This document shows, piece by piece, positions 44,361 to 54,978 of a DNA stretch of 64,000 bases. A model generated the notes under the pieces. That model saw only the letters and a list, made by a program, of their open reading frames with translations. It was not told the origin of the DNA and searched no databases. Origin of the DNA: Shewanella donghaensis (lineage in GTDB: Bacteria > Pseudomonadota > Gammaproteobacteria > Enterobacterales > Shewanellaceae); contig NZ_CP041783.1 in NCBI RefSeq assembly GCF_007567505.1, positions 372,001-436,000 on the forward strand. The letters run 5' to 3'. Each line of letters opens with the position of its first letter. The first letter of the stretch is position 1. The position numbers were made by a program, and so were the translations under genes.

Positions 44361-44380
44361 TTTTAAAAAGTCGTCTTTAT

Positions 44381-44597
44381 CATGCTACAAAGTTGGTGTT
44401 GATGCGCTTATTAATAGTGAAGTTTCTGAAAGCACTTTTCATTGCGCGATGGAACAAAATATTCATTATTTTGCCGCGGGTCATCATGCAACTGAACCAT
44501 TTGATATTAAAGCATTTGGTAATAAGGCATTAGGCGAACATTTAGCAAAAGAGTTCGGTTTGCAGCATCACTTTATTGATATTGTTAACCCTGATTA
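44381..44597 (+). pseudogene. Decayed copy 1 of the Nif3-like 3' end
   Basis: Starts CATGCTACAAAGTTGG, matching the parent from 44157, with a 1-bp deletion near the start and a 15-bp in-frame insertion (GCATTTGGTAATAAG type) in the middle. It keeps HCAMEQNIHYFAAGHHATE and FGLQHHFIDIVNP. No start codon or ribosome site, so not expected to be translated. Confidence 0.92.
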
Positions 44598-44618
44598 ATT
44601 TTAAAAAGTCGTCTTTAT

Positions 44619-44822
44619 CATGCTGCAACGTTAGGTGTTGATGCGCTTATTAATAGTGAAGTTTCTGAAAGCACTTTTCATTGCGCGATGGAACAAAATA
44701 TTCATTATTTTGCCGCGGGTCATCATGCAACTGAACAGGTTTGTATTAAGGCATTAGGCGAACATTTAGCAAAAGAGTTTGGTTTGCAGCATCACTTTAT
44801 TGATATTGTTAACCCTGTTTAA
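44619..44822 (+). pseudogene. Decayed copy 2 of the Nif3-like 3' end
   Basis: Starts CATGCTGCAACGTTAGG and runs in frame to a TAA at 44820. It shares with copy 1, and not with the parent, the changes ALINSEVSEST and the GCGCGATGG spelling, so copies 1 and 2 descend from one diverged copy. No start codon. Confidence 0.92.
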
Positions 44823-44901
44823 TGCTTCATTAAGGCCATTAAGCCATTGTAGACACAGTCTTTTAAGCCAATATAGATAGAACAGTTAAAGGAATATCGT
44901 T

Positions 44902-46899
44902 ATGACAGAGTATTTTTTACAGGCTTTTATCTATCTATCAGCAGCAGTAATAGCAGTGCCAATAGCACAACGCCTTGGCCTAGGATCAGTACTTGGTTAT
45001 TTAATTGCTGGAGTCGTTATTGGACCGATTGTTGGTCTGGTCGGCAGCGAAACTAATACCATCCAGCATTTTGCTGAATTTGGTGTGGTCATGATGTTGT
45101 TTCTCGTGGGTTTAGAACTCGAACCGAAAATGCTTTGGACAATGCGTAATCGACTTATCGGTATGGGCGGCTTACAAGTCGGACTTTCGGTTGGTGGTGT
45201 CATGGCTATTGCTATGATGTTTGATTTTCAATGGTCTATAGCATTAACAATCGGGCTGATATTTTCACTTTCTTCTACTGCAATTGTTTTACAAACGCTA
45301 AGCGAAAAAGGGCTAAACAAAACCCCTGCCGGTAAAAATGCCTTTGCTGTGCTGCTCTTTCAAGATATTGCCGTTATTCCTATGTTGGCATTGATCCCAT
45401 TACTGGCTTTACCTGAATTAGTGGCGGTGACGCAAAGTGCTGTTGCTGATGCCGCAGAACATCATGAAGAACTGTCGCTTGTCGCTGAGTTATCTGGCGG
45501 CGTTTATGCTTTAGTTTTAGTCTTGTCTATTTCGTTAGTGGTGTTTGGTGGACATTATCTGAGTAGGCCAATCTTTAGGTTTGTAGCGGACTCTGGGGTC
45601 AGAGAGATATCAACGGCAGCGGCGTTATTGCTGGTAATTGGAATTGCGGCGCTAATGAGCTTAGTTGGCCTTTCGCCAGCGCTGGGTACCTTTTTAGCCG
45701 GGGTAGTATTAGCCAATAGTGAATTTAAACATGAATTAGAAACCAATATTGGCCCATTTAAGGGGTTATTGCTTGGACTATTTTTTATTACGGTCGGTGC
45801 CGGTATTGATTTTAATATTCTATGGGAACATTTAGGCATTATTTTAGCCATTACCTTCGGAGTTATGTTCTTAAAGGCGACCGTACTGTTTTTACTGTCC
45901 TTTATATTTAGAATTACTGGTAGTGATAGATGGTTATATACATTAAGCCTCGCACAAGCGGGTGAGTTCGGGTTTGTATTACTGAGCTTTAGCCAACAGA
46001 ATGATGTATTGCCTATTCATATTGCGCAGCCATTGTCTATTGTTGTCGCGCTGTCGATGTTTTTAACCCCCGGTTTATTTATCTTCTATGAAAAGTTCAT
46101 CGTGCCAAAATATCAAAAGACCTCAAATGCTCGGGAACATGATGTTGTTGATGAACAAGGCGTGGTGATTATTGCGGGTATTGGTCGATTTGGCCAAGTC
46201 GTTAATCGTTTATTACTGTCTAATGGAGTAAAAACGGTGGTGCTAGATCGTCAGGCGTCTCAAGTGGATACCTTAAGGAAAATCAATACCAAGGCTTTTT
46301 ATGGTGATGCAACCCGAGTTGATTTATTAGAAACGGCAGGTATTGCCAATGCCTCGGCTTTTGTTATTGCTATTGATGATCAGCACAACAGTATTGAATT
46401 GGTAAAACTGTTAAAGCATAAGTATCCGAAGCTTAAAGTCATAAGTCGAGCCTTTGACCGAGGTCATGCGCATTTATTACGAGAAGCAGGGGCTGACTAT
46501 GTGGAGTCTGAGACATTCCATTCGGCATTAAAAGTTGGCGCAGCCTCTATGAGAGCGATGGGTTTTTCAGATGAATTGGTTAGCCAGCAAAAGGTGACCT
46601 ACCAAAGAGTTGAAAAAGAAGCGGCGGATGTACTTTATCAAGAATGGTTAAAGCGATCTGAGGGTGAACGCTATGGTAATGATTTTATCAGTCTGTTTAT
46701 GCTATATGAAGAACGCTTAAAGCAAGCAATAGAAGCTGATACTGAAGCTTATAATAGTAAAAATTTCGCTAAAGAAGCACCGTGTGATAATCCTGATGGT
46801 TGTCACGAAGAAGACAATAATAGTAAAAATTTCGCTAAAGAAGCACCTTGTGATAATCCTGATGGTTGTCACGAAGAAGACAATAAGAGTCATACTTAG
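44902..46899 (+). CDS. CPA2-family cation:proton antiporter with TrkA-N domain (KefB/KefC-like)
   Basis: Membrane domain of about 12 helices (residues 5-385) followed by a TrkA-N nucleotide-binding domain (about 412-530, IIAGIGRFGQVVNRLL). This is the layout of KefB/KefC potassium efflux systems that protect against electrophiles under glutathione control. No kefF/kefG ancillary gene is adjacent. The C-terminal tail carries two 22-residue repeats ending near the stop, each with CDNPDGC. Ribosome site AAAGGAAT before ATG. Whether it is glutathione-gated cannot be read. Confidence 0.9.
   Translation: MTEYFLQAFIYLSAAVIAVPIAQRLGLGSVLGYLIAGVVIGPIVGLVGSETNTIQHFAEFGVVMMLFLVGLELEPKMLWTMRNRLIGMGGLQVGLSVGGVMAIAMMFDFQWSIALTIGLIFSLSSTAIVLQTLSEKGLNKTPAGKNAFAVLLFQDIAVIPMLALIPLLALPELVAVTQSAVADAAEHHEELSLVAELSGGVYALVLVLSISLVVFGGHYLSRPIFRFVADSGVREISTAAALLLVIGIAALMSLVGLSPALGTFLAGVVLANSEFKHELETNIGPFKGLLLGLFFITVGAGIDFNILWEHLGIILAITFGVMFLKATVLFLLSFIFRITGSDRWLYTLSLAQAGEFGFVLLSFSQQNDVLPIHIAQPLSIVVALSMFLTPGLFIFYEKFIVPKYQKTSNAREHDVVDEQGVVIIAGIGRFGQVVNRLLLSNGVKTVVLDRQASQVDTLRKINTKAFYGDATRVDLLETAGIANASAFVIAIDDQHNSIELVKLLKHKYPKLKVISRAFDRGHAHLLREAGADYVESETFHSALKVGAASMRAMGFSDELVSQQKVTYQRVEKEAADVLYQEWLKRSEGERYGNDFISLFMLYEERLKQAIEADTEAYNSKNFAKEAPCDNPDGCHEEDNNSKNFAKEAPCDNPDGCHEEDNKSHT
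46753..46884 (+). repeat. 66-bp in-frame tandem duplication at the antiporter C-terminus
   Basis: Two adjacent 66-bp copies differing by a single base (46753-46818, 46819-46884) encode NSKNFAKEAPCDNPDGCHEE plus DN twice, four codons before the stop. Confidence 0.97.
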
Positions 46900-46972
46900 T
46901 CGGGGCTTTACTATTAGCCAGCAGCCAATTAGCGAATGACTAGCTAGATAATAAGTAAGCAGTTAAACCCAA

Positions 46973-47003
46973 TAAAAAAGGCCGTCAATTGACGGCCTTT
47001 TCT
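46973..47003. terminator. Terminator between antiporter gene and metG
   Basis: AAAAAGGCCGTCAA / TTGACGGCCTTTT continuous palindrome-like stem between convergent genes. Confidence 0.9.
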
Positions 47004-47018
47004 TATAACTTTAATAAA

Positions 47019-49067
47019 TTACATTACACGCATGCCTGGTTTTGCACCTGCATGAGGCTCTAAAATCCAAATGTCTTTCCCGCCAGGACCTGCAGCAAGT
47101 ACCATACCTTCAGATTCACCAAACTTCATTTTACGTGGCGCAAGATTAGCAACCATAACGGTATGCTTGCCAATCAAATCTTCTGGTGCATAAGCAGATT
47201 TAATGCCAGCAAAAACTTGTTTGGTTTCGCCACCTAAATCTAATTCTAAACGCAAAAGTTTGTTCGCTTTTTCAATATGTTCAGCTTTTGAAATTAGCGC
47301 GATACGTAAATCTATTTTAGCAAAATCATCAAAAGAGATTTCAGGACATAGAGGATCTTTCTCTAATTCTGTTTGTGTCTCTTCTGGCGCAGTGTCAGCG
47401 ATTTTAGCCGCAGTCACTTGTAAGTTCTCCGTAGAAGCCTCAATGATGGCTTCAATGCTCTTAGCTTCAATGCGCTGCATTAAGGCTTTGAACTTAGCGA
47501 TTTCGTGACCGGTTAAATCAATGGCTAAATTTTCCCAAGCCAGCGGCGTTTGTAAGAATGCTTCGACATTTTCTGCAAGCTGAGGCAGTACCGGTTTAAG
47601 GTATGTCACGAGAATACGGAACAAGTTAAGCGCATTACTACACACTTGATGGGCTTCTTCTTGCTTGTCGTCATGTTTAATTAACTGCCAAGGCGCTGCA
47701 TCAGCAACGTAAGCATTAGCCATGTCAGCTAAAGCCATGATTTCACGCATAGCTTTACCAAACTCTCGGGTTTCGTATAATTCAGCAATAACGTCCTGCT
47801 TTGCCAAGAAAGCTTCAGTCAAAGTCATATCATTGATTTTAGCTAACTTACCTTCGAAACGTTTGCTGATAAAACCAGCCGTTCTTGAGGCTAAGTTAAC
47901 AAGCTTGCCGACTAAATCTGAGTTAACCCGTTGAGCGAAATCTTCAAGATTCAAATCTAAGTCATCGACACGGCTATTTAATTTAGCTGCGTAGTAATAA
48001 CGAAGATACTCAGGGTCTAAATTATCTAAATAGGTACGTGCTTTAATGAACGTGCCTTTTGACTTTGACATTTTAGCGCCGTTAACCGTGACATAACCGT
48101 GTGCGTAAACAGCCGTAGGTTTACGAATTCCAGCACCGTCTAGTACAGCAGGCCAGAATAAGCCATGGAAATTGACAATATCTTTCCCGATGAAGTGATA
48201 TAGCTCAGCTTTAGAATCTAGGCCCCAAAATTCATCAAAATCTAAATCTTCACGTCTGTCACATAAATTTTTGAATGAACCCATGTAGCCAATTGGTGCA
48301 TCTAGCCATACATAGAAAAACTTACCTGGCTGACCAGGGATTTCAAACCCAAAATAAGGTGCATCACGTGAAATATCCCACTGCTGCAACCCTTGATCGA
48401 ACCATTCTCTTAATTTGTTAGCGATTTCAGGTTGCAGAGAACCTGAAGCTAACCATTCGCCAAGCATGGTTTCAAATGCGGGTAAATCAAAGAAGAAGTG
48501 CTCACTGTCTTTCATGACAGGCGTGGCACCTGAAACAACAGAGTAAGGCTTAATTAAATCGGTAGTGCTATAAGTCGCGCCACAGTTATCACAGTTATCA
48601 CCGTACTGGTCTTCACTCTTACATTTTGGGCAAGTGCCTTTAACAAAACGGTCAGGTAAAAACATTTCTTTTTCAGGATCAAACAACTGTGAAATTGTTT
48701 TAGTTTTAATGTAGCCGCCTTCACGTAACTTCAAGTAGATGTCACTAGCGAGCTCACGGTTTTCATCACAATGAGTGCTATGGAAGTTATCAAAACTGAT
48801 GTTGAAGTCAGCAAAATCTTGTTCATGTTCTTTTTGAACTTGAGCAATCATTTCTTCTGGTGTAATACCCAATTGTTGGGCTTTGAGCATGATTGGGGTG
48901 CCATGAGCATCATCGGCACAGATATAGTGACATTCATGTCCACGAAGTTTTTGGTAACGAGACCAAATATCAGTTTGAATATACTCAAGCATATGACCTA
49001 AATGGATTGGACCATTTGCATACGGGAGGGCACTTGTCACCAGAATTTTACGTTGTGAATTTGTCAT
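47019..49067 (-). CDS. metG: Methionyl-tRNA synthetase
   Basis: Class I synthetase that charges initiator and elongator tRNA-Met. HLGH at residues 22-25, a CPKC...CDNC zinc knuckle near 146-162, the KMSKS loop near 335, and a C-terminal EMAP-type tRNA-binding dimerisation domain (about 580-682). Full length at 682 residues. Divergent from apbC, the usual neighbour. Confidence 0.98.
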   Translation of the reverse strand: MTNSQRKILVTSALPYANGPIHLGHMLEYIQTDIWSRYQKLRGHECHYICADDAHGTPIMLKAQQLGITPEEMIAQVQKEHEQDFADFNISFDNFHSTHCDENRELASDIYLKLREGGYIKTKTISQLFDPEKEMFLPDRFVKGTCPKCKSEDQYGDNCDNCGATYSTTDLIKPYSVVSGATPVMKDSEHFFFDLPAFETMLGEWLASGSLQPEIANKLREWFDQGLQQWDISRDAPYFGFEIPGQPGKFFYVWLDAPIGYMGSFKNLCDRREDLDFDEFWGLDSKAELYHFIGKDIVNFHGLFWPAVLDGAGIRKPTAVYAHGYVTVNGAKMSKSKGTFIKARTYLDNLDPEYLRYYYAAKLNSRVDDLDLNLEDFAQRVNSDLVGKLVNLASRTAGFISKRFEGKLAKINDMTLTEAFLAKQDVIAELYETREFGKAMREIMALADMANAYVADAAPWQLIKHDDKQEEAHQVCSNALNLFRILVTYLKPVLPQLAENVEAFLQTPLAWENLAIDLTGHEIAKFKALMQRIEAKSIEAIIEASTENLQVTAAKIADTAPEETQTELEKDPLCPEISFDDFAKIDLRIALISKAEHIEKANKLLRLELDLGGETKQVFAGIKSAYAPEDLIGKHTVMVANLAPRKMKFGESEGMVLAAGPGGKDIWILEPHAGAKPGMRVM

Positions 49068-49222
49068 TTTGTCTCAACAATCGATTACACCAAATATATG
49101 TTGATGATACTAACCGATCAAAGTGATTATTTCATCAAACAACAACTAAATGGCCTAAATTTGCGCTCATTATTCTTGAATTCTGGTACACTTGGGCAAA
49201 TTTTTTGCTGGGAGTTCTGCTT

Positions 49223-50338
49223 TTGTCTACTTCGCATACAGATTATCAATTAAGTGAAGACCTATTAGGTCCCGTATTGAGTATTTTAGATGCATACCAA
49301 GATCCATATTTAGCCGAAGGGCTGGTATCTGCAGGTTGTGTTAATAAGCTAGCTATTGAAGGTAAGCGTTTATTACTTGGGTTGGTTTATCCTTATCCAT
49401 GTATGACTCAATATCGCGATACGGTAATGGATGTGACTAAGAAATTAGCCGTCCTTGATGCCATTGATGAAGTAGAGTGCGAAATTGACTTTCAGCCAAG
49501 AGTATTTTCGGCCATTAGTTCTGTTGCGCCAATTCCAAATATTAAACAAGTCATTGCCGTTGCTTCTGGTAAAGGTGGTGTTGGTAAATCAACAACAGCG
49601 GTTAACCTGGCATTAGCGTTAAAAGCTGAAGGCGCAGAAGTCGGTATTTTAGATGCTGATATTTACGGCCCATCTATTCCAATGATGCTCGGTTTACAAG
49701 GTTTTAAGCCTACATCTCCAGACGGTAAATTGATGACAGCGGCTAGCGCTCATGGCATCTCAGCTCAGTCTATTGGTTTTATGCTTGGTGATGGTGAAGC
49801 TGCTGTGTGGCGTGGCCCGATGGCAGCAGGCGCATTAAATCAACTACTAACTGAAACTCAGTGGCCAGAACTTGATTACTTGGTTGTTGATTTACCGCCA
49901 GGAACAGGCGATATACAACTGACTCTTTCGCAAAAGTTTCCAGTGAGTGGCACTGTTATCGTTACAACGCCACAAGATATTGCGCTAGAAGATGCTAAAA
50001 AAGGCATTTCTATGTTCCAGAAAGTTGATATCCCAGTATTGGGGATTATTGAGAACATGAGTTTTCATTTATGTCCAGAATGTGGGCATAAAGAACATCC
50101 TTTCGGTACTCATGGTGGCAGTAAGATTGCTGAGCGTTATGAAGTACCATTATTAGGTGCTTTACCACTTAACATTAATATTCGTGAATCAATGGATGAA
50201 GGTAACCCTACTGTTGCCAGCAAACCAGATTCTGAAGTTGCAGGTATCTACCGTGAGATTGCCCGTAAAGTGGGAGCTCAGTTAGCTAAGCAACAAAATA
50301 AAAAATCAGTTTCAATCAGCATTTCAGACGACGAGTAA
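49223..50338 (+). CDS. apbC: Iron-sulfur carrier protein ApbC (Mrp)
   Basis: P-loop ATPase that carries and transfers Fe-S clusters. An N-terminal DUF59-like domain (about 10-95) is followed by the NTPase with [10 protein letters not shown] at about 115-124 and the CPECG motif near 279 that binds the cluster. The start TTG at 49223 is preferred because GGGAG lies eight bases upstream; the in-frame TTG at 49205 precedes that site. Divergent from metG and followed 10 bp later by udk. Confidence 0.95.
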   Translation: MSTSHTDYQLSEDLLGPVLSILDAYQDPYLAEGLVSAGCVNKLAIEGKRLLLGLVYPYPCMTQYRDTVMDVTKKLAVLDAIDEVECEIDFQPRVFSAISSVAPIPNIKQVIAVASGKGGVGKSTTAVNLALALKAEGAEVGILDADIYGPSIPMMLGLQGFKPTSPDGKLMTAASAHGISAQSIGFMLGDGEAAVWRGPMAAGALNQLLTETQWPELDYLVVDLPPGTGDIQLTLSQKFPVSGTVIVTTPQDIALEDAKKGISMFQKVDIPVLGIIENMSFHLCPECGHKEHPFGTHGGSKIAERYEVPLLGALPLNINIRESMDEGNPTVASKPDSEVAGIYREIARKVGAQLAKQQNKKSVSISISDDE

Positions 50339-50348
50339 GGTTTTAGTA

Positions 50349-50987
50349 ATGAATTCTCAGCAGTGTGTCATTATCGGTATCGCAGGTGCGTCAGCATCAG
50401 GAAAAAGTTTAATCGCGCAGACTATTTTTGCAGAGTTGAAGCGTGATTTAGGTACCGACCAAATTGGCGTTATCAATGAAGATGCTTATTATCGTGATCA
50501 AAGCCATTTATCTATGGATGAACGCGTTAAAACTAACTATGACCATCCTAAAGCGTTAGACCATCAGCTATTAGCTGAACATCTAAAACAGCTTAAAAGA
50601 GGCGAGTCGGTTAATATTCCTTGTTATAGCTATAAAGAACATACGCGTGTTGATAAGACGTTAGATATGCAACCTAAAAAGGTGATTATCTTAGAAGGTA
50701 TCTTATTACTAACAGATCCGAAGTTACGCGAATTAATGGATGCCAGTGTGTTTATGGATACACCACTTGATATCTGTTTCTTACGTCGTCTAACGCGTGA
50801 TGTTGCGGAGCGTGGCCGTACAATGGAATCAGTTATTTCTCAGTATAAAGCGACTGTTCGTCCAATGTTTTTACAGTTTATCGAACCGTCAAAACAACAT
50901 GCTGATATTATTGTTCCTCGTGGTGGTAAAAACCGTATCGCAACAGATATCCTTAAAGCTAGAATTCAGCACCTACTTGCTCGTTAA
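50349..50987 (+). CDS. udk: Uridine kinase
   Basis: Phosphorylates uridine and cytidine in pyrimidine salvage. The P-loop is GASASGKS (about 13-20), with the [15 protein letters not shown] and [10 protein letters not shown] substrate segments. Length 212 as in E. coli. Probably co-transcribed with apbC. A 21-bp tandem repeat begins eight bases after its stop. Confidence 0.97.
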   Translation: MNSQQCVIIGIAGASASGKSLIAQTIFAELKRDLGTDQIGVINEDAYYRDQSHLSMDERVKTNYDHPKALDHQLLAEHLKQLKRGESVNIPCYSYKEHTRVDKTLDMQPKKVIILEGILLLTDPKLRELMDASVFMDTPLDICFLRRLTRDVAERGRTMESVISQYKATVRPMFLQFIEPSKQHADIIVPRGGKNRIATDILKARIQHLLAR

Positions 50988-50994
50988 TACTTTA

Positions 50995-51036
50995 TTTAAG
51001 TAAAAGCTTGCAAAATTTAAGTAAAAGCTTGCAAAA
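50995..51036 (+). repeat. Perfect 21-bp tandem duplication after udk
   Basis: TTTAAGTAAAAGCTTGCAAA plus A occurs twice without a gap, starting just after the udk stop codon. Confidence 0.95.
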
Positions 51037-51069
51037 AAAGTACGTTAGATCGTATTTTGTAAATTGAAC

Positions 51070-51096
51070 GGCTCCTAATTCGGAGCCATTCTTTTG
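51070..51096 (+). terminator. Probable terminator after udk
   Basis: GGCTCC / GGAGCC stem, six-base loop, followed by ATTCTTTTG. The T-run is imperfect. Confidence 0.6.
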
Positions 51097-51159
51097 TTTA
51101 TAGGTTGCAGTTGTAAAATGAACATTAAAGCAGACGTCAGATAACACTCAGGAAAGAGA

Positions 51160-51975
51160 ATGACATCAATATTTGTTAATGGATTACCTCAACACCATGT
51201 TAACTCGTCAGACCGTGGTTTAGCATACGGTGATGGTGCTTTCGCTACGATGCGAGTATCACATAGCCAGGTACTATTTATTTACGCACATATTGAACGC
51301 TTGAAACAAGCGTGTTTACGTTTGGGTTTTACATTACAACATCAATCAGAATTGACTCTACAGTTAGAGGAACACGCTAAAACTCTCAAAAACGGCTGTA
51401 TTAAATTACTTGTTAGCCGTGGTGTTGGAGGTCGTGGTTATACTGCACCATCAAGCGTTGAGCAGACTGAAGTTATTTCCTTGCATCAAATTCCTGCGAT
51501 ATATCAACAATGGCAACAGCATGGTATTAGCTTATCTGTTTCTGATGTTACTCTAGCGAGACAACCATTACTTGCAGGCATGAAGCACCTGAACCGTCTT
51601 GAACAAGTGCTGATTAAACAACATGATTTACCTACAACATTTGATGACTGGTTAGTGCTCGATACTGAGGGCTTTGTCGTTGAATCTTCTATGGCAAATG
51701 TTTTTATTGTTGAGAATGATAGTGTTATAACGCCATCATTAAGTTACAGCGGTGTATCAGGGGTGATGAGAGAGCAAGTTATGGGAGCATTACTTGATAG
51801 TCATATAAATGTTTTTGCTGAACCTATTAGTCTGAAAAGACTGTATGAAACAAAACATGTATTTATCACTAACAGCCTATTAGGTATTGTAGATATTAAC
51901 AAAGTTAATCATTGTGACTTTTCTACATGGTCTTTTAGCAGAAATTTACTTAAAAAATTAAAATTATCATTCTAA
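51160..51975 (+). CDS. pabC: Aminodeoxychorismate lyase
   Basis: PLP enzyme of the fold-type IV group that forms p-aminobenzoate for folate. SSDRGLAYGDGAFATMR near the start, LAGMKHLNRLEQV near residue 140 and EGFVVESSMANVF near 170 are the family signatures. Length 271 is normal. It leads the pabC-mltG-tmk-holB-pilZ cluster; in E. coli pabC is directly after fabF, which here is about 38 kb away. Confidence 0.94.
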   Translation: MTSIFVNGLPQHHVNSSDRGLAYGDGAFATMRVSHSQVLFIYAHIERLKQACLRLGFTLQHQSELTLQLEEHAKTLKNGCIKLLVSRGVGGRGYTAPSSVEQTEVISLHQIPAIYQQWQQHGISLSVSDVTLARQPLLAGMKHLNRLEQVLIKQHDLPTTFDDWLVLDTEGFVVESSMANVFIVENDSVITPSLSYSGVSGVMREQVMGALLDSHINVFAEPISLKRLYETKHVFITNSLLGIVDINKVNHCDFSTWSFSRNLLKKLKLSF

Positions 51976-51977
51976 AT

Positions 51978-52988
51978 ATGAAAAAAATACTGACCGTTTT
52001 ACTTACCTTCATCATGACAGCGACAACAGTACTTTGTATTGTGGGTTATTGGGGGTATCAGCAACTGATAGAATACCCTAATCAAGCACTAACGCTGGAT
52101 AATCCGGTGGAACTGTCCATTTCACAAGGTATGAACGTCACCAGGCTGGTTAAAGATTTAGAAGATAAACAATTACTGACAGACAGCTGGAAAGTAAAAT
52201 ATCTTGTTAAACTAAAACCAGAATTTGCCCACATCAAAACAGGTCTATATCAAATAGAACCTGGTGACAGTTTAGGGTCATTGCTTGCTAAAATTAATTC
52301 AGGAGATGAAATCACCTTTTCAGTGACATTAATTGAAGGTAAAACCATTAAAGAATGGCATGAAGTGTTATCTACATTGCCACACCTTTCTTTTGACGAA
52401 GATGTTTTTAATCGTATTTTAGTTAAAAATGGTGATGATTCAGGATTACCAGAAGGTAAGTTTTTCCCTGAGACCTATCAATATCAGGCTGGTGATAGCT
52501 TAGAGTCAGTATTACAACGTAGTTACTCTTTAATGCAAAACACCTTAAATGATGCATGGCAGCAACGCGATAAAGATCTTAAATTAACAACGGCTTATGA
52601 GTTACTCACGATTGCCTCTATTATTGAAAAAGAAACCGGTAAACCCAGTGAGCGAGATTGGGTTGCTGCAGTATTTAATAATCGCTTGAAGCTCGGTATG
52701 CGCTTGCAAACAGATCCTACTGTTATATATGGCATGGGTGATCGTTATAATGGCAACATTACTCGTAGTGACTTACGAGAGCATACGGCATTCAATACCT
52801 ATCGCATTAATGGCTTACCACCGACTCCGATAGCAGCACCAAGCAAAGCTGCGCTTTTTGCCGCCGCAAAACCTGCTGATGTAAGTTATTTATATTTTGT
52901 CTCAAAAAATGATGGCAGCCATGTATTTTCAGATACGCTTTTACAACATAACCGCGCCGTTAACGAATATCAGAGAAATAGAAAATGA
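51978..52988 (+). CDS. mltG: Endolytic murein transglycosylase MltG
   Basis: Inner-membrane lytic enzyme that cuts nascent glycan strands and sets their length. One N-terminal helix (about 5-25) anchors a periplasmic LysM-like region and the YceG domain. The catalytic Glu is in [16 protein letters not shown], and [20 protein letters not shown] is the substrate cleft signature. Starts two bases after pabC and overlaps tmk by ATGA. Confidence 0.95.
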   Translation: MKKILTVLLTFIMTATTVLCIVGYWGYQQLIEYPNQALTLDNPVELSISQGMNVTRLVKDLEDKQLLTDSWKVKYLVKLKPEFAHIKTGLYQIEPGDSLGSLLAKINSGDEITFSVTLIEGKTIKEWHEVLSTLPHLSFDEDVFNRILVKNGDDSGLPEGKFFPETYQYQAGDSLESVLQRSYSLMQNTLNDAWQQRDKDLKLTTAYELLTIASIIEKETGKPSERDWVAAVFNNRLKLGMRLQTDPTVIYGMGDRYNGNITRSDLREHTAFNTYRINGLPPTPIAAPSKAALFAAAKPADVSYLYFVSKNDGSHVFSDTLLQHNRAVNEYQRNRK

Positions 52989-53614
52989 GTGAGAAAAAAG
53001 CAAAGTTCATTGTCATTGAAGGACTTGAAGGCGCAGGTAAATCCAGTGCAGTTGCATTGGTAAAACAAATCATTACCGATCATAGTAATAAAGAACCTAT
53101 TTGTACTCGTGAGCCGGGCGGAACGCCACTGTCAGAAAAAATCCGAGATTTGGTCAAAATTGCCGATGAATCAGATCCATTGTGTGATGAAGCTGAGTGC
53201 CTGCTTTTTTATGCTGCGCGTACACAATTAATTTCCAATGTAATCAAACCTGCATTAGCAGAAGGCACATGGGTATTGGGAGATAGACACAATCTATCTT
53301 CATTGGCTTACCAAGGCGGCGGTAGGGGCTTGATGCCACTGGTAAAATCAATAAGTGATGCTTGTTTGCAAGGTTTTAAACCAGACTTAACGCTTTATTT
53401 AGATATCGAGCCTAAACTTGGGTTAAACAGAGCGGCAAGCCGAGGCGCATTGGATCGTATTGAACAGCAAGAGATTGAATTCTTTGATAGGGCCCGTGAA
53501 ACATTTTTATCATTCGCAGCCGCTGATAATTCAATTCTGGTTATTGATGCGAGTCAAACAATAGAGCAAGTACACGAGCAGATTAGAGTGGCATTAGCTG
53601 CAAATCTAGTTTAA
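52985..53614 (+). CDS. tmk: Thymidylate kinase
   Basis: Makes dTDP from dTMP. P-loop [10 protein letters not shown] at about residues 12-21, [16 protein letters not shown] near 40, and [15 protein letters not shown] near 99. Length 209. Its start overlaps the mltG stop (ATGA), and holB follows 38 bp later, the conserved order. Confidence 0.97.
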   Translation: MSEKKAKFIVIEGLEGAGKSSAVALVKQIITDHSNKEPICTREPGGTPLSEKIRDLVKIADESDPLCDEAECLLFYAARTQLISNVIKPALAEGTWVLGDRHNLSSLAYQGGGRGLMPLVKSISDACLQGFKPDLTLYLDIEPKLGLNRAASRGALDRIEQQEIEFFDRARETFLSFAAADNSILVIDASQTIEQVHEQIRVALAANLV

Positions 53615-53652
53615 TACTGACGCAGTTATTTTTAGGATAAAGTGAGTTATTG

Positions 53653-54615
53653 ATGCAAGCTTTTGGACTGAATCAGTTACCTTGGTTAGATGAACCTTTT
53701 CAACGATTCTTAAATGAATTAATGAATGGTCATAGTGCTCATGCGCAGCTATTAACCATTGATACTGCGCTGGGTGGTCACACTTTTGCCCACGAAATGG
53801 CACATGCCGCAATGTGTACCCACTTAACGCCAGTGGGGGCCTGTGGTCACTGTAAAAGCTGTCTGTTATTTCAGGCGGGCACACACCCTGATTGCCACAT
53901 CATTAAAGCTGATGGCAATCAAATCAAAGTCGATCAGATCCGCGACTTATGCCAAAAATTGACGGTCACAGCGCAACAAGGTGGCCAACGTGTTGCCATT
54001 ATCCAAAATTGTGAGCAATTCAATTTAGCTTCAGCAAATGCATTGTTGAAAACCTTAGAAGAGCCTGGCAATAATATCCTTATTATTTTGCAAACAGATG
54101 TTCCTTCTAGGTTGTTGGCCACGGTCAAGAGTCGCTGCCAAAATATCGCCTTTACTACACCAGATAAACAGCAGGTGTTGGCATGGTTATCTTCACATCA
54201 ATTATTACCTCAGCCCAAGAATGGTGAAAAACCTCACGATGTCACTTGGTGTTTGAGTATGATTGGTGGGCCGCTCAAACTGGCTGAAAGTTTATCCAAT
54301 AATCATTATCAACAATTATTGCAATATAGGGTTGATTGGGCCAACAGCATAAAATCTGGGCATTTATCTGGAAGTCTAACTAAACTGACAGAGCAACAAA
54401 TTGTTGATGCACTTAATGTTTTATATTTGTACTTAAGACAATATGTGTTAAAAAGTAAGGAGCTTGATGCATTAGCTGCGAGCAACATTATTAGCTTGTC
54501 GTCGAAAGTTGCGCAAATGTGCCAACGATTAGCGACTATGGCGAGTGTAAATGCTCCTGCATTATGCCAAGATTACATTCTTGAATTCAGACAACTCATT
54601 CATCACAGGCAATAG
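53653..54615 (+). CDS. holB: DNA polymerase III subunit delta'
   Basis: Clamp-loader subunit. The zinc-binding CGHCKSCLLFQAGTHPDC is around residues 60-77, and SANALLKTLEEPG near 135 is the sensor region. The Walker A motif is degenerate, as normal for delta'. The ATG at 53653 follows AGGATAAAG; a TTG one codon upstream is less likely. Followed 9 bp later by pilZ. Confidence 0.95.
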   Translation: MQAFGLNQLPWLDEPFQRFLNELMNGHSAHAQLLTIDTALGGHTFAHEMAHAAMCTHLTPVGACGHCKSCLLFQAGTHPDCHIIKADGNQIKVDQIRDLCQKLTVTAQQGGQRVAIIQNCEQFNLASANALLKTLEEPGNNILIILQTDVPSRLLATVKSRCQNIAFTTPDKQQVLAWLSSHQLLPQPKNGEKPHDVTWCLSMIGGPLKLAESLSNNHYQQLLQYRVDWANSIKSGHLSGSLTKLTEQQIVDALNVLYLYLRQYVLKSKELDALAASNIISLSSKVAQMCQRLATMASVNAPALCQDYILEFRQLIHHRQ

Positions 54616-54624
54616 AATTAGACT

Positions 54625-54951
54625 ATGACCGATCTTGTTGTAAATTTTGATACTCTGCACCAATTGTACAGAGCATATATGCCTTTTATTAAACCTGCGG
54701 GTTTATTTATCTCGACAACAGAAAGCCACTTTCTGGGTCAAGAGTTATCGATTTCTTATAAGCTACCTGGTACGTCACAAATGAGTGACTTCAAAGGCGT
54801 TGTTGTATGGATTAATCCATTAGGCGCATCAGGCGGAAGACCTGCTGGCATTGGTGTTAAAATTAAGACTGACCCAGAAAGCCATAAACACCATATTGAA
54901 AAATTACTTTCAACTCAGCTCTCTTCAAGTGATTTAACTTGTACTATGTAG
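54625..54951 (+). CDS. pilZ: Type IV pilus assembly protein PilZ
   Basis: 108-residue PilZ-fold protein needed for type IV pilus assembly through PilB/FimX in other species. This pilus subgroup lacks the RxxxR c-di-GMP motif; accordingly no such motif precedes the PGTSQMSDFKGVVVWINPLG core. The place between holB and the tatD-type gene is typical. Its TAG stop is the first unit of a TAGTTT repeat. Confidence 0.93.
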   Translation: MTDLVVNFDTLHQLYRAYMPFIKPAGLFISTTESHFLGQELSISYKLPGTSQMSDFKGVVVWINPLGASGGRPAGIGVKIKTDPESHKHHIEKLLSTQLSSSDLTCTM

Positions 54952-54978
54952 TTTTAGTTTTAGTTTTAGTTTTAGTTT
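54949..54978 (+). repeat. Five TAGTTT hexamers beginning at the pilZ stop codon
   Basis: Five consecutive TAGTTT units, the first containing the pilZ stop. Each unit adds another in-frame stop. A sixth unit is broken (CAGATC). Confidence 0.95.

Larger units (their letters stand above)
44361..44901. other. Region between the Nif3-like gene and the antiporter gene
   Basis: 541 bp made almost entirely of two partial copies of the Nif3-like gene's 3' end (44381-44618 and 44619-44822). The remaining 79 bp hold the ribosome site (AAAGGAAT) of the antiporter gene. No independent gene. Confidence 0.9.

Noticed and set aside
44361..44822. Separate small genes downstream of the Nif3-like gene
   Set aside because: The open stretches are partial copies of that gene's 3' end without start codons or ribosome sites.
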